A DNA stretch of 64,000 nucleotides from Emiliania huxleyi CCMP1516 (Eukaryota > Haptophyta > Isochrysidales > Noelaerhabdaceae): contig NW_005202237.1 in the NCBI RefSeq assembly GCF_000372725.1, positions 182,147 to 246,146 of the forward strand, read 5' to 3'. This document shows positions 19,437 through 29,693 of this stretch, in pieces. The first letter of the stretch is position 1, and every line of letters starts with the position of its first letter. The position numbers and the translations under genes were made by a program. A model generated the notes under the pieces. That model was not told where the DNA came from. It ran no database searches and saw only the letters and a list, made by a program, of their open reading frames with translations.

Positions 19437-22400
19437 AGTGTCGCCGCCGCCGCAAGGCGGACGGCGCCCGCCGCCCAGCCAACAGTGGCTAGGGCGGGGG
19501 AAGGGTGGATTCGAGCCGCCCGCACGCTCGTGCGGTAGGGAGGCTCGTGTAAAGCACGCCGTGCGCAAGCACAGGTGCGCGTTTGAAGCATTCGAGTCGC
19601 TGCAGCGAAGGCTGCTGTTTACTGGTTTGTGGCACGCCACGCATCTCGCGCGGTGAGTGCTGAGATACGCCCCGAGCACGATCGCCGGGGCGGCTGCATG
19701 ACTAGAACGACCCGCGCCGTGGCACAGGTCGAGTAGAGAGGGCCGCACACGCGTCCTTGCGGGCGGCCCGTTGTGAAGGATCGAGCACACCGAAGCGAGG
19801 TGTGCTCGTGTTGCAAGTGTCGCCGCCGCCGCAAGGCGGACGGCACCCACCGCCCAGCCAACAGTGGCTAGGCCGGGGGAAGGGTGGATTCGAGCCGCCC
19901 GCACGCTCGTGTGGCCGGGAGGCTCGTGTAGAGCACGCCGTGCGCAAGCACAGGTGCGCGTTTGAAGCATTCGAGTCGCAGCAGCGAAGGCTGCTGTTTA
20001 CTGGTTTGTGGCACGCCACGCGTCTCGCGCGGTGAGTGATGAGATACGCCCCGAGCACGATCGCCGGGGCGGCTGCATGACTAGAACGACCCGCGCCGTG
20101 GCACAGGTCGAGTAGAGAGGGCCGCACACGCGTCCTTGCGGGCGGCCCGTTGTGAAGGATCGAGCACACCGAAGCGAGGTGTGCTCGTGTTGCAAGTGTC
20201 GCCGCCGCCGCAAGGCGGACGGCGCCCACCGCCCAGCCAACAGTGGCTAGGGCGGGGAAAGGTGGATTCGAGCCGCCCGCACGCTCGTGCGGTAGGGAGG
20301 CTCGTGTAGAGCACGCCGTGCGCAAGCACAGGTGCGCGTTTGAAGCATTCGAGTCGCAGCAGCGGAGGCTGCTGCTTACTGGTTTGTGGCACGCCACGCG
20401 TCTCGCGCGGTGAGTGCTGAGATACGCCCCGAGCACGATCGCCGGGGCGGCTGCATGACTAGAACGACCCGTGCCGTGGCACAGGTCGAGTAGAGAGGGC
20501 CGCACACGCGTCCTTGCGGGCGGCCCGTTGTGAAGGATCGAGCGCGCCGAAGCGAGGTGTGCTCGTGTTGCAAGTGTCGCCGCCGCAACAAGGCGGACGG
20601 CGCCCGCCGCCCAGCCAACAGTGGCTAGGGCGGGGAAAGGTGGATTCGAGCCGCCCGCACGCTCGTGTGGCCGGGAGGCTCGTGTAGAGCACGCCGTGCG
20701 CAAGCACAGGTGCGCGTTTGAAGCATTCAAGTCGCAGCAGCGAAGGCTGCTGCTTACTGGTTTGTGGCACGCCACGCGTCTCGCGCGGTGAGTGCTGAGA
20801 TACGCCCCGAGCACGATCGCCGGGGCGGCTGCATGACTAGAACGACCCGCGCCGTGGCACAGGTCGAGTAGAGAGGGCCGCACACGCGTCCTTGCGGGCG
20901 GCCCGTTGTGAAGGGTCGAGCGCGCCGAAGCGAGGCGTGCTCGTGTTGCAAGTGTCGCCGCCGCCGCAAGGCGGACGGCGCCCGCCGCCCAGCCAACAGT
21001 GGCTAGGGCGGGGGAAGGGTGGATTCGAGCCGCCCGCACGCTCGTGCGGTAGGGAGGCTTGTGTAGAGCACGCCGTGCGCAAGCACAGGTGCGCGTTTGA
21101 AGCATTCGAGTCGCAGCAGCGAAGGCTGCTGCTTACTGGTTTGTGGCACGCCACGCGTCTCGCGCGGTGAGTGCTGAGATACGCCCCGAGCACGATCGCC
21201 GGGGCGGCCGCATGACTAGAACGACCCGTGCCGTGGCACAGGTCGAGTAGAGAGGGCCGCACACGCGTCCTTGCGGGCGGCCCGTTGTGAAGGGTCGAGC
21301 GCGCCGAAGCGAGGCGTGCTCGTGTTGCAAGTGTCGCCGCCGCCGCAAGGCGGACGGCGCCCGCCGCCCAGCCAACAGTGGCTAGGGCGGGGGAAGGGTG
21401 GATTCGAGCCGCCCGCACGCTCGTGCGGTAGGGAGGCTCGTGTAGAGCACGCCGTGCGCAAGCACAGGTGCGCGTTTGAAGCATTCGAGTCGCAGCAGCG
21501 GAGGCTGCTGCTTACTGGTTTGTGGCACGCCACGCGTCTCGCGCGGTGAGTGCTGAGATACGCCCCGAGCACGATCGCCGGGGCGGCTGCATGACTAAAG
21601 CGACCCGTGCCGTGGCACAGGTCGAGTAGAGAGGGCCGCACACGCGTCCTTGCGGGCGGCCCGTTGTGAAGGATCGAGCATACCGAAACGAGGTGTGCTC
21701 GTGTTGCAAGTGTCGCCGCCGCCGCCGGGGGAAAGGTGAATTCGAGCCGCCCGCACGCTCGTGCGGTAGGGAGGCTCGCGTAGAGCACGCCGTGCGCAAG
21801 CACAGGTGCGCGTTTGAAGCATTCGAGTCGCAGCAGCGAAGGCTGCTGTTTACTGGTTTGTGGCACGCCACGCATCTCGCGCGGTGAGTGCTGAGATACG
21901 CCCCCAGCACGATCGCCGGGGCGGCTGCATGACTAGAACGACCCGTGCCGTGGCACAGGCCGAGTAGAGAGGGCCGCACACGCGTCCTTGCGGGCGCCCG
22001 TTGCGAAGGATCGAGCGCGCCGAAGCGAGGTGTGCTCGTGTTGCAAGTGTCGCCGCCGCCGCAAGGCGGACGGCGCCCACCGCCCAGCCAACAGTGGCTA
22101 GGGCGGGGGAAGGGTGGATTCGAGCCGCCCGTACGCTCGTGCGGCCGGGGGGCTCGTGTAGAGCACGCCGTGCGCAAGCACAGGTGCGCGTTTGAAGCAT
22201 TCGAGTCGCAGCAGCGAAGGCTGCTGCTTACTGGTTTGTGGCACGCCACGCGTCTCGCGCGGTGAGTGCTGAGATACGCCCCGAGCACGATCGCCGGGGC
22301 GGCTGCATGACTAGAACGACCCGTGCCGTGGCACAGGTCGAGTAGAGAGGGCCGCACACGCGTCCTTGCGGGCGGCCCGTTGTGAAGGATCGAGCGCGCC

Positions 22401-22440
22401 GAAGCGAGGCGTGCTCGTGTTGCAAGTGTCGCCGCCACCG
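19437..22440. repeat. 379-bp satellite, about eight units
   Basis: Head-to-tail units of 378-379 bp, over 95% alike, seen for example from the recurring TACTGGTTTGTGGCACGCC at 19619, 19998, 20376, 20754, 21133, 21512, 21850 and 22228. One unit (near 21720) lacks 41 bp. The unit is rich in short inverted repeats (GAGCACG/CGTGCTC, GCGGACGGCGCCCGCCGC). Long frames on both strands are periodic artefacts. It resembles neither 5S rRNA nor a tRNA. Confidence 0.95.
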
Positions 22441-22664
22441 CTGCACGCGGGCTGGGCTATCGCCTGCAGGATGAGGCTAAAAGAGGCATAGTTCTCCGCG
22501 TAGAGCACATAGCAAAAGGACTCCCAATCTAAGCAAAGCCAGTTGCTCCATCCGGATGACGCATCAGAACTGAGAAATTTCCGTTGACAGAGAGCTGCTC
22601 GGTGTGACGACGTGTGGTGTCCATCCCAAATGCGCCGCTGGCGCACTGTGGGGCGGGGGGGGAG

Positions 22665-22892
22665 GTCAAAGCGAGTCGCCCAGGCTCCCTGCTGGGCGGC
22701 TCGCGTCGTGTTTGTAACGGTTCGAAGAAGCTCTTTGTTCACGGTTGCACCGTGAACAGGAGATTGGTCGAGGCTATGCACAAGCGATGCGCGTAGACTC
22801 CGTGTGGCTCTGGGCTGCAGCCTGTTAGAGAGCCGAGTCGCTTTAATAGCACGGCCGGGCACGGTCGTACCTCGCGTGCCCTCTGTGCGAAT
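22665..22892. repeat. repeat module B, copy 1
   Basis: 228 bp nearly identical to 24170-24397. Contains a perfect 9-bp hairpin (GTTCACGGT TGC ACCGTGAAC) at 22737-22757 and ends GCGAAT, directly abutting module A copy 2. Confidence 0.92.
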
Positions 22893-23101
22893 TAAAACTC
22901 CTGGGCTCTCAATGCCTAGCCCGCCGTTCTGTCAGCCGCGGCCCGCATGTCCAGACAGTGCGGGCCTCGACGCCACACTAGGTCCATTGGGTTGAACCCT
23001 GGCTTGTCTCGAAGGTGAGGTATAGAGGGTCACATGGGGAATGCGAACTCGTCATGATGCGCGGCGACGGCGGCGTCGATATCTGTCGACGCCGCCGCCC
23101 C
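22891..23101. repeat. repeat module A, copy 2
   Basis: Second copy of 18942-19152, including the 11-bp hairpin. Follows module B copy 1 with no spacer. Confidence 0.92.
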
Positions 23102-24169
23102 ACTTGTCTTCCTTCTCGGAAAGTTCGCGACCGAGTCTCTAGACTCGCTCGCGCGGCGCGCATTGACATATTGACTGTGCGCATCCCCATGTCGAGCGCA
23201 GCTCGAAGTGCCGGCTGGCCTCTTCTTGAGTGCCCTGACGATTTGTGGTCATCCCGACTACGGAATAACACGTGTTCTGTCGCCCCGTTCCGGAGGAATG
23301 CCGACAGGAGTGATTTGTTACTTGTGCAATCCGTGCAGGCACACACCCTCACAGACTGCACTACGCCGCGAGGGTTCTTGCTGACCTCACGCCGTTAAGA
23401 TAGCTGCGTGCGCTGGCACTCAGACAAGACACAACCAGGACACCCCTCTCCCGGGGGGCCGCTGGCGTCCGGGTCCCCAAAACAGCCCGAGGGCCGTGTT
23501 GGTGCTTCCACTAGTGCAGTTCGAGTGCAGTGCGCCTCACAGGCTGACACCGCACACCGTCTCGAACTGTCCTCGACGCCGCCAGTGGCGGGCCGACGGC
23601 AGGGTAGGGGCCGCAGGCCGTGCTTCGGGGCGCAGGCTCTACTGCTCATTCATGGCTCCGCACTCCGCTCCGCGCGGCGTGTTGAGTATGGCTCACACCA
23701 GCAGCCAGACGGCTGCTGGTGGATGCTCGCGCTCCCCTCGCGCCGTCCTTGGCACGAGAGGGCGGGTTGATTTGCGAGTGCACCACGCAATGCCAGCTGG
23801 CCCTGCGGGTGCACTTCGCCCATGGCCGTGTGCTCATCTGGCGGCACTGCTTGCTGCATGGCCATGTAAAGACGCCATTTTTGCACGGTGCTTTGCGCAA
23901 AGCATTACGTATGGGGCCACCTGCGGCTGGGGCGGTCCTCGCATTCCAGCTGGCGTGGACGACTGCTGTCCTCCTGTTGGCTGCTGGCTCCTCGTTCGAA
24001 GCTGAGCAGGCTGGTCCTCGCTGCAAAGCCTGCGGTTTGCATGTCTTGGACTGGCGGCGCGGTGCTGCACGCACTGCGGCGCGGATCCGTTTGGCCCATT
24101 GCGCCCGTCCGTAGGACGGGCGCGGTCGGTCGTGGCCTGGCGGCGGCACTCGCCTCCGGCCTGGCCAGC
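23102..24169. other. unique interior between modules A and B
   Basis: About 1.07 kb with no recognised gene. Contains several short inverted or echoed segments (CAGCAGCC...GGCTGCTG near 23700; CGTCCGTAGGACGGGCG near 24107). It may be the cargo of the second A-to-B element. Confidence 0.5.
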
Positions 24170-24397
24170 GTCAAAGCGAGTCGCCCAGGCTCCCTGCTGG
24201 GCGGCTCGCGTCGTGTTTGTAACGGTTCGAAGAAGCTCTTTGTTCACGGTTGCACCGTGAACAGGAGATTGGTCGAGGCTATGCACAAGCGATGCGCGTA
24301 GACTCCGTGTGGCTCTGGGCTGCAGCCTGTTAGAGAGCCGAGTCGCTTTAATAGCACGGCCGGGCACGGTCGTACCTCGCGTGCCCTCTGTGCGAAT
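24170..24397. repeat. repeat module B, copy 2
   Basis: Second copy of 22665-22892; hairpin at 24242-24262. After GCGAAT the sequence changes to unrelated DNA. Confidence 0.92.
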
Positions 24398-24615
24398 AAA
24401 ATCGCATTTGTGTAGGTGTTGGCGTATAAGCGCATGCTGGTGCGTCGCGTGGCGCTCATAAAACGAGAGAGAAAGAAGGTTGGCGTGCAGGGGTTTCTTT
24501 TTACAGATTTTCCGGCGCGACGGTTACGTGTTGCTGTTGCGTGTTGGCCGACACACGCCGGGGCGACGTACGGCCCAGCCTGCGCGACGGTCACGACGGG
24601 CCGGGTCTTAACGCT

Positions 24616-25265
24616 ATGATGGCAAAGGGCGGGAGCTCTTTGGAAATTGTGCAGGATGCCATTCACCAGCGCTTTGTCGACATGCGCCGTGCGTTCCAGA
24701 ACATCGACCTCGACGGCAATGGCAGGCTCTCGGAGGCACAGGTCCGTGGAGCGTTGGACAACTGGAACGCGCCACTCGAGGACAAGCAAATCGCGGCCCT
24801 TTTCCGCGCTTGCGATCCCGACCAAGACGGCCAGATTGACTACAAAGAGTTTGTGGCCGCACTGGCACGCGATACTGTTGCGCCCGAGGTGATGGCGCAG
24901 AGATGCCAGCCCAAGGTCATGGAGACGCACAGACGCCCGAAGAGATGGCAGCAGCGAGGGCGGCGGCGGGGATTGCGGCTGTCCGTCCTCCAGAGAGGGA
25001 CGTCGAGCGCTACCGAAGGCAGAACTTTGACGAGCTGCCTGGCCAGAGATGCAAAGGACCTCTCGAGGCACGGCTGGGCGATCCAAAATGCGGAGGACTC
25101 GCGAGGCCCGCGACCGCGTATGAGATCTTCTTTGGCGACCGAAAAGAGGACTCGCCCTCCTCCGTCGCGTTCCGGGACGCGCGCGCGAAGGCCGATGCAC
25201 TGAGGGCGAATAGTGAGGACCCGTTCAAGATGGTCAGGGAGCTCGAGGCCCTGCATCGACATTGA
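24616..25265 (+). CDS. EF-hand calcium-binding protein
   Basis: Two canonical EF-hands in the first 80 residues: loop 1 DLDGNGRLSEAQ and loop 2 DPDQDGQIDYKE, with helix residues of the usual pattern. The frame shifts just after VAPE. It is restored by removing a 44-nt GT-AG intron (24876-24919, CCCGAG|GTGATG...CACAG|ACGCCC), whose two ends are imperfect repeats of each other (CGCCCGAGGTGATGGC / CGCCCGAAGAGATGGC). The remaining about 115 residues contain ARPATAYEIFFGDRKED and end ELEALHRH, without a known domain. Likely a cytosolic or flagellar calcium sensor. The two tandem ATGs at 24616 start the frame; upstream leader DNA is AT-richer. Confidence 0.75.
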
Positions 25266-25577
25266 CTGTGCAACCGTACTGCAATCTGTTTTATTGAAAG
25301 TAGTTAACAAACAAACGCAACGCACGCATCAACGGGTGAGGAGCGGCTCCTCTCGGATTCTCCATCCTGAGATCTCCTCTCGTCTTGGCACTTGGGGTTG
25401 GCGTGGTGAAACAGAGAGGCCTCCAGGTGGGGTTATGTGAATCTCATAGACCAGCGCGCAGCGCCATATGACGTATTTTCTTCTCAAAATATAACAAGGT
25501 GTGTGAACGCAATGGTGAAAAAGTTAGAGGATGGTAGCTAGCGCAAATAAAGAAAACACATTCCCCCGGTGCAAGAT
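25266..25577. other. intergenic, AT-richer, likely 3' UTR plus promoter
   Basis: Holds the EF-hand 3' region and the upstream side of the ankyrin gene. No specific site identified. Confidence 0.4.
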
Positions 25578-27677
25578 ATGCCGGCCCGCGTCAGCGCCGC
25601 AAGCCGCAAGCCGCCGCCTCCGTCGACGCGCGGCGGCGCCGTTCCTGCAAGCATTCGGAAGGCGGCCAAGGATGATCAAGCGGGAGCGGTGCTGGCGTGG
25701 CTCGACGGCGGCGGGTGGGTCGACGAGACGTTCGAGCACACCTCTGGTGACGGCTTTTGTGCGAGCGGCATGACCCTGCTGATGGTCGCAATGTGCTATG
25801 GCCACGCGGAGTCGGCCGAGGCGCTTCTGCGGCGCGGCGCAGATGTCTCGTTGCAGAACAGCGACGGCAGCACCGCGCTGAGCCTCGCCGCCACCAACGG
25901 CCACGAGAAGCTGGTCGAGCTGGCGTTGCGGCGCGGCGCGGAGATCAATCAGAGACGCCGCACGACCGGCGGCACTGCGTTGATGAACGCCACATTAAAA
26001 GGTCACGAGTGGGTGGTCGACACGCTGATCCGGCACGGCGCAGAGATCAACCTGCAGGCCACCGGCAGCAGTTGCTTCACAGCGCTGATGCTCGCCGCCC
26101 TCGGCAACCATCCCGCCGTGGTGCTTCGCTTGCTGCGGGCGGGCGCTGACATGACACTGCGCACTACGGCGGGCAAGACGGCGCTGCAGATTGCCAAGGA
26201 GAAGGGCCACGCCGAATGCGTCGAGGCCTTCAGGACGTATCTCGGCGAGGTGACGACGGCGCGCAGCAAGGCGCCGTTGACCGAGGCGGGCGGCGCACGG
26301 GCGGGAGGCGCACCCGCAGGCGGGACGGAGGCGGGCGCCAGTGCCGTGGGTTCTGCCTCGAGCGGCGAGGGCGCGGAGGCCGAGCTGAGCAGCGAGGCGG
26401 TGCCTGAGGCGGCTGTGCGAGGCGACGAGTCGCCGGTGCTGTCGTGGCTCGACGGCGGCGGGCGGGTCGACGCGACGTTCGAGTGCACCTTTGCTTGCGG
26501 CTCTCATGGGAGCGGCATGACGCTGCTGATGGTCGCAATGGTCTGCGGCCACGAGGGGCTGGCCAAGGCGCTGCTCCAGCGCGGTGCGGATGTCTCGTTG
26601 CAGACCAGTAACGGCGACACCGCGCTGAGTCTCGCCGCTGTGAACGACCACAAGAAGCTGGTCGAGCTGGCATTGCGGCACGGCGCGGAGGTCGACCAGA
26701 AAGGCCGCAATGGCAGCACTGCGCTGATGGAGGCCGCCTACGAAGGCCACGAGCGGGTTGTCGACACGCTGGTCCGGCACGGCGCGGAGATCAACCTACA
26801 GGACAACGACGGCGACACCGCTCTGACTCTCGCCGCCTACTACGGCCACCCCGCCGCCCTTCTCTGCCTGCTGCGGGCGGGCGCTGACATGACGCTGCGT
26901 GATAAGACGGGCGAGACCGCGCTGCAATCGGCCAAGGAGAGGGGCCACACCGAGTGCGTGCGCGCCTTCGAGGAGCATGCGGCGGCCAAGGCGGCGGCCG
27001 AGAAGGCGGCGAAGGAGGCGGCGTGGGCTGCGGGGGCGGCGGAGAGGGCGGCGGCGAGGGCGGCGGCGGAGAAGGAGGCGGCGCGGCACGCCGACGAGCT
27101 GCTGGCGGAGGTCGAGGCGGAGAAGCGCGCCAAGGGCAAGAAGGGCAAGAAGAAGAAGAAGGGCGGCGGGAGTGGCAGCGCTGGGCCGTCGCAGGAGTCC
27201 GAGGCGCCTTCAGAGGAGGCAGCCGCAGCCAAGCCCGCGAAGCTGGACAGGGAGGGGTTGATCAGGCTTCTCGAGACGCTCCACGAGGAGCGGATTCGGT
27301 ACGGCATCACGGCGGAGACGTCGGTCGAGGGATTGGCGGAGGCGCTGGGAGAGGCGGCGGGCGAGGCGAGCGAGGAGGAGGGCGACGAGGAAGCGGAGGC
27401 GGGCGAGGAGGAGGGCGAGGAGGAGGGCGAGGAGGAGAGCGAGGCGAGGGAGGCGGCCGCGGAGGCGCGACGGAAGGCGGACGCCGAGGCGGCAGCGGCA
27501 GCGGCAGCGGCGGCGGAGGAGGAGGAGGCCGCGGCGGCGGAGGAGGCCGAGGCACTGGCGGCGGCGGAGGCGGCCGTTGCCGCCGCCAAGGCGAAGCGCG
27601 CGGCCCGCACAGCCGCCGCCAGGGCCAGGGCAGAGGCGGCCATGGCGGCAGCAGAGGCGGCAGCAGAGCTCTCGTAG
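25578..27677 (+). CDS. ankyrin-repeat protein with internal duplication and acidic coiled tail
   Basis: Intronless, 699 residues from ATG 25578. Two similar blocks of about 210-220 residues each begin with a leader (VLAWLDGGGWVDETF; VLSWLDGGGRVDATF). Five or so ankyrin repeats follow in each, recognised by GxTALxxAAxxGHxxxVxxLLRxGAD. The blocks are separated by an Ala/Gly-rich linker (about residues 225-275). After residue 460 come an Ala/Glu/Lys coiled coil, a KGKKGKKKKKGGG basic patch, a helical segment (LIRLLETLHEERIRYGI) and a long Glu/Ala tail. Ankyrin repeats bind proteins; the partner is unknown. A partial relative lies at 3330-3560, so this is a small family. Confidence 0.85.
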   Translation: MPARVSAASRKPPPPSTRGGAVPASIRKAAKDDQAGAVLAWLDGGGWVDETFEHTSGDGFCASGMTLLMVAMCYGHAESAEALLRRGADVSLQNSDGSTALSLAATNGHEKLVELALRRGAEINQRRRTTGGTALMNATLKGHEWVVDTLIRHGAEINLQATGSSCFTALMLAALGNHPAVVLRLLRAGADMTLRTTAGKTALQIAKEKGHAECVEAFRTYLGEVTTARSKAPLTEAGGARAGGAPAGGTEAGASAVGSASSGEGAEAELSSEAVPEAAVRGDESPVLSWLDGGGRVDATFECTFACGSHGSGMTLLMVAMVCGHEGLAKALLQRGADVSLQTSNGDTALSLAAVNDHKKLVELALRHGAEVDQKGRNGSTALMEAAYEGHERVVDTLVRHGAEINLQDNDGDTALTLAAYYGHPAALLCLLRAGADMTLRDKTGETALQSAKERGHTECVRAFEEHAAAKAAAEKAAKEAAWAAGAAERAAARAAAEKEAARHADELLAEVEAEKRAKGKKGKKKKKGGGSGSAGPSQESEAPSEEAAAAKPAKLDREGLIRLLETLHEERIRYGITAETSVEGLAEALGEAAGEASEEEGDEEAEAGEEEGEEEGEEESEAREAAAEARRKADAEAAAAAAAAAEEEEAAAAEEAEALAAAEAAVAAAKAKRAARTAAARARAEAAMAAAEAAAELS

Positions 27678-28190
27678 CTCTCACACCTCACGGGAGACGC
27701 GCCTTGCTGACACTGTTGCGTGGTTGGGACCCGCCCTGTGGAGCGAGCAAGGGTCCCCATTTATGTGTTCTACTTACTGTACGGGCCGTGTCTCCAGGCC
27801 GGAGGCGACTGTGGTGTGTGGACCCAGGTCCCTGTCGGTCTGTGTGTCTGACATGTTGTGCCCAACACTGGCTGGAGATTTTGCGCTCGCTGCTGGACTG
27901 CAATCTGCATGTGCATCTCGCAGCAGCTGAGGACCCGTTAGTCATTTGTACAGAGCAAACGTATAGAACCTGACGGCCGCGACGCCGCCGTGTGGGCCAG
28001 TGCCACTGTCGTGTGCCCCCTCGAGACCCGGTCCCCTGCACGTGCACCCCCCCAGCACGCAGCGACACGAGCAAGTAGCCCCCCCCGCTCTAAGTCCCGC
28101 TCTCTCCCCCCCTCTCTCTCCCAACTCCCCCGCGCGCTTTGCTCCCCCGCCCCCGCCCTCCCGCCAGCGCAGCACTAGACAGAGCAGCCT
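27678..28190. other. intergenic with CT-rich tract
   Basis: Convergent 3' region between the ankyrin gene and the ATPase fragment. A pyrimidine-rich run covers 28080-28160. No gene seen. Confidence 0.4.
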
Positions 28191-29656
28191 TCAGATCGAG
28201 GCCATGGCCTGCTGCGCGCGCGCCTTTTTGAACTGCGAATACATGTAGTAGGCGCCGCCCCAGATGAGGATATTCCCCGAGCCGAGCACGGCGAGCACGA
28301 GGAGCACCTTGCCGAGCGACATGATGGCGGGCATCGCGTCGGCGGGCGTGAGTGCCTTCGCCTCGTCGAGCATGGCGCGGAAGATGGGGGGCGCGAAGAT
28401 TGCGACGCAGAGCCGGTCCCACACAAAGGTGCCTAGGATGGAGATGCCGACGAGGGTCATCAGCTTGTAGCGGAAGGCGTCGTTCGGCATTGGCTCCAGG
28501 TGGATGAGCTCGTTGACCTCGGGGAAGATGCCCCACGCGCAGACGGCGCAGCCGGCGACGGTCGCAAAGACGGAGAGGAAGAGGGGGTGGTTCTCGGAGA
28601 TGCCCTTCATCCAGGGCCTCCCCTTGTAGTGATCTGTGATCTGTGAGGGTCCGCCCGCAGGCGCATTTTGTATACCGAGGCGGTGCCCGGTGCCGAACCT
28701 GTCGGACCTTAAGACAGCATTGTAGATCCCTGGGCGAGGGTGGTGGCGTCCCCGTCGGGTCAGGGCTGAAGGCGGGGGAGACCAACCCGATCTCTCCGGC
28801 GTCCCGGGAGCGTGATTGACACCTCCCCCCGTGCCAACAGCCCCATGGAGGTAGGCCGCTCGTCTAGCCAATCAGCCTTAAGCGAGCGGCCTGGCCGTTG
28901 GAATGGCCGAGAGTGTCGGCCGGCCGTTCGGTCTCTTCCCCGGGGGGGGCCTCAATGACCTAGTTGCCCGGCCGAGAAGGGGAGGACGACTGTCCCTGAC
29001 GGCGAACCTCAGTTACGAGCCGCCCTCCCCTCGAGACGCGAGGCCAGTGCACTTGGGGCCAAGCCCCAGCGTACACCGTCCCACACGCCTCACGCGGCCT
29101 CTGGCTGGAGCGGGATCGCAAGCGAGTCCCCCAGGCCGGCGCGCGTCTTCCGAGAGAGGAGCAGGAGCGAGGGACATTCTTAGTAAGCCGGCATGCAGAT
29201 GCATGCACGGCCGTTCAGAAACTCTCCAGCCGTTGGAATGGCTGCGCTCCCGCCCCTCACGCCAGGTGGACAAGCGGGGGGGAGGTCAATGACCTGCCTA
29301 GTAAGCCGACATGCCAGGCATGCCGACCTTTCGGAGCCCCCCCTCGTAGACGTGTGCCGCTGGGATCATTCCAGTACGCCCGAGGGCGACGGTCCCCCGG
29401 TAGTAGACGTTGGCGCCGAAGAGGGGGGAGTCGCCGAAGGACGGGTAGTCGTCGGTCATGCGGGGGAAGGAGGAGTCGGCGAGCAGCAGGGAGGAGAAAT
29501 GCCTGAGAGGGTGGGGAGGGAGGCGTGAGGCGCGAGGTGAGGGGGCGCGGGGCGCGGGGCGTGCGTGGGACGCGAGGCGTGAGGCGCAGGGCGTGAGGCG
29601 GGAGGCGCGGGGCGCTCGAGGTTGGGGCAGGGTGTGTTGTGTGTGTATATGTGTGT

Positions 29657-29693
<37 letters not shown>

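Noticed and set aside
19702-21105. 467-codon minus-strand ORF and similar frames across 19.4-22.4 kb
   Set aside because: They follow the 378/379-bp satellite period, switch frame where units are 379 bp, and exist in several frames; not protein-coding.
19437-22440. CRISPR array
   Set aside because: Units are 379 bp and wholly repeated with no short repeat/variable spacer pattern; genome is eukaryotic.
22717-22732. tRNA B-box-like GGTTCGAA in module B (and GGATTCGAG in the satellite)
   Set aside because: No acceptor or anticodon stem can be folded around either; not a tRNA. A SINE origin is not supported.
18942-23101. Modules A as LTRs of a retroelement
   Set aside because: The 211-bp repeats flank only satellite plus module B, with no gag/pol, primer-binding site or TG...CA ends, and B is also repeated.
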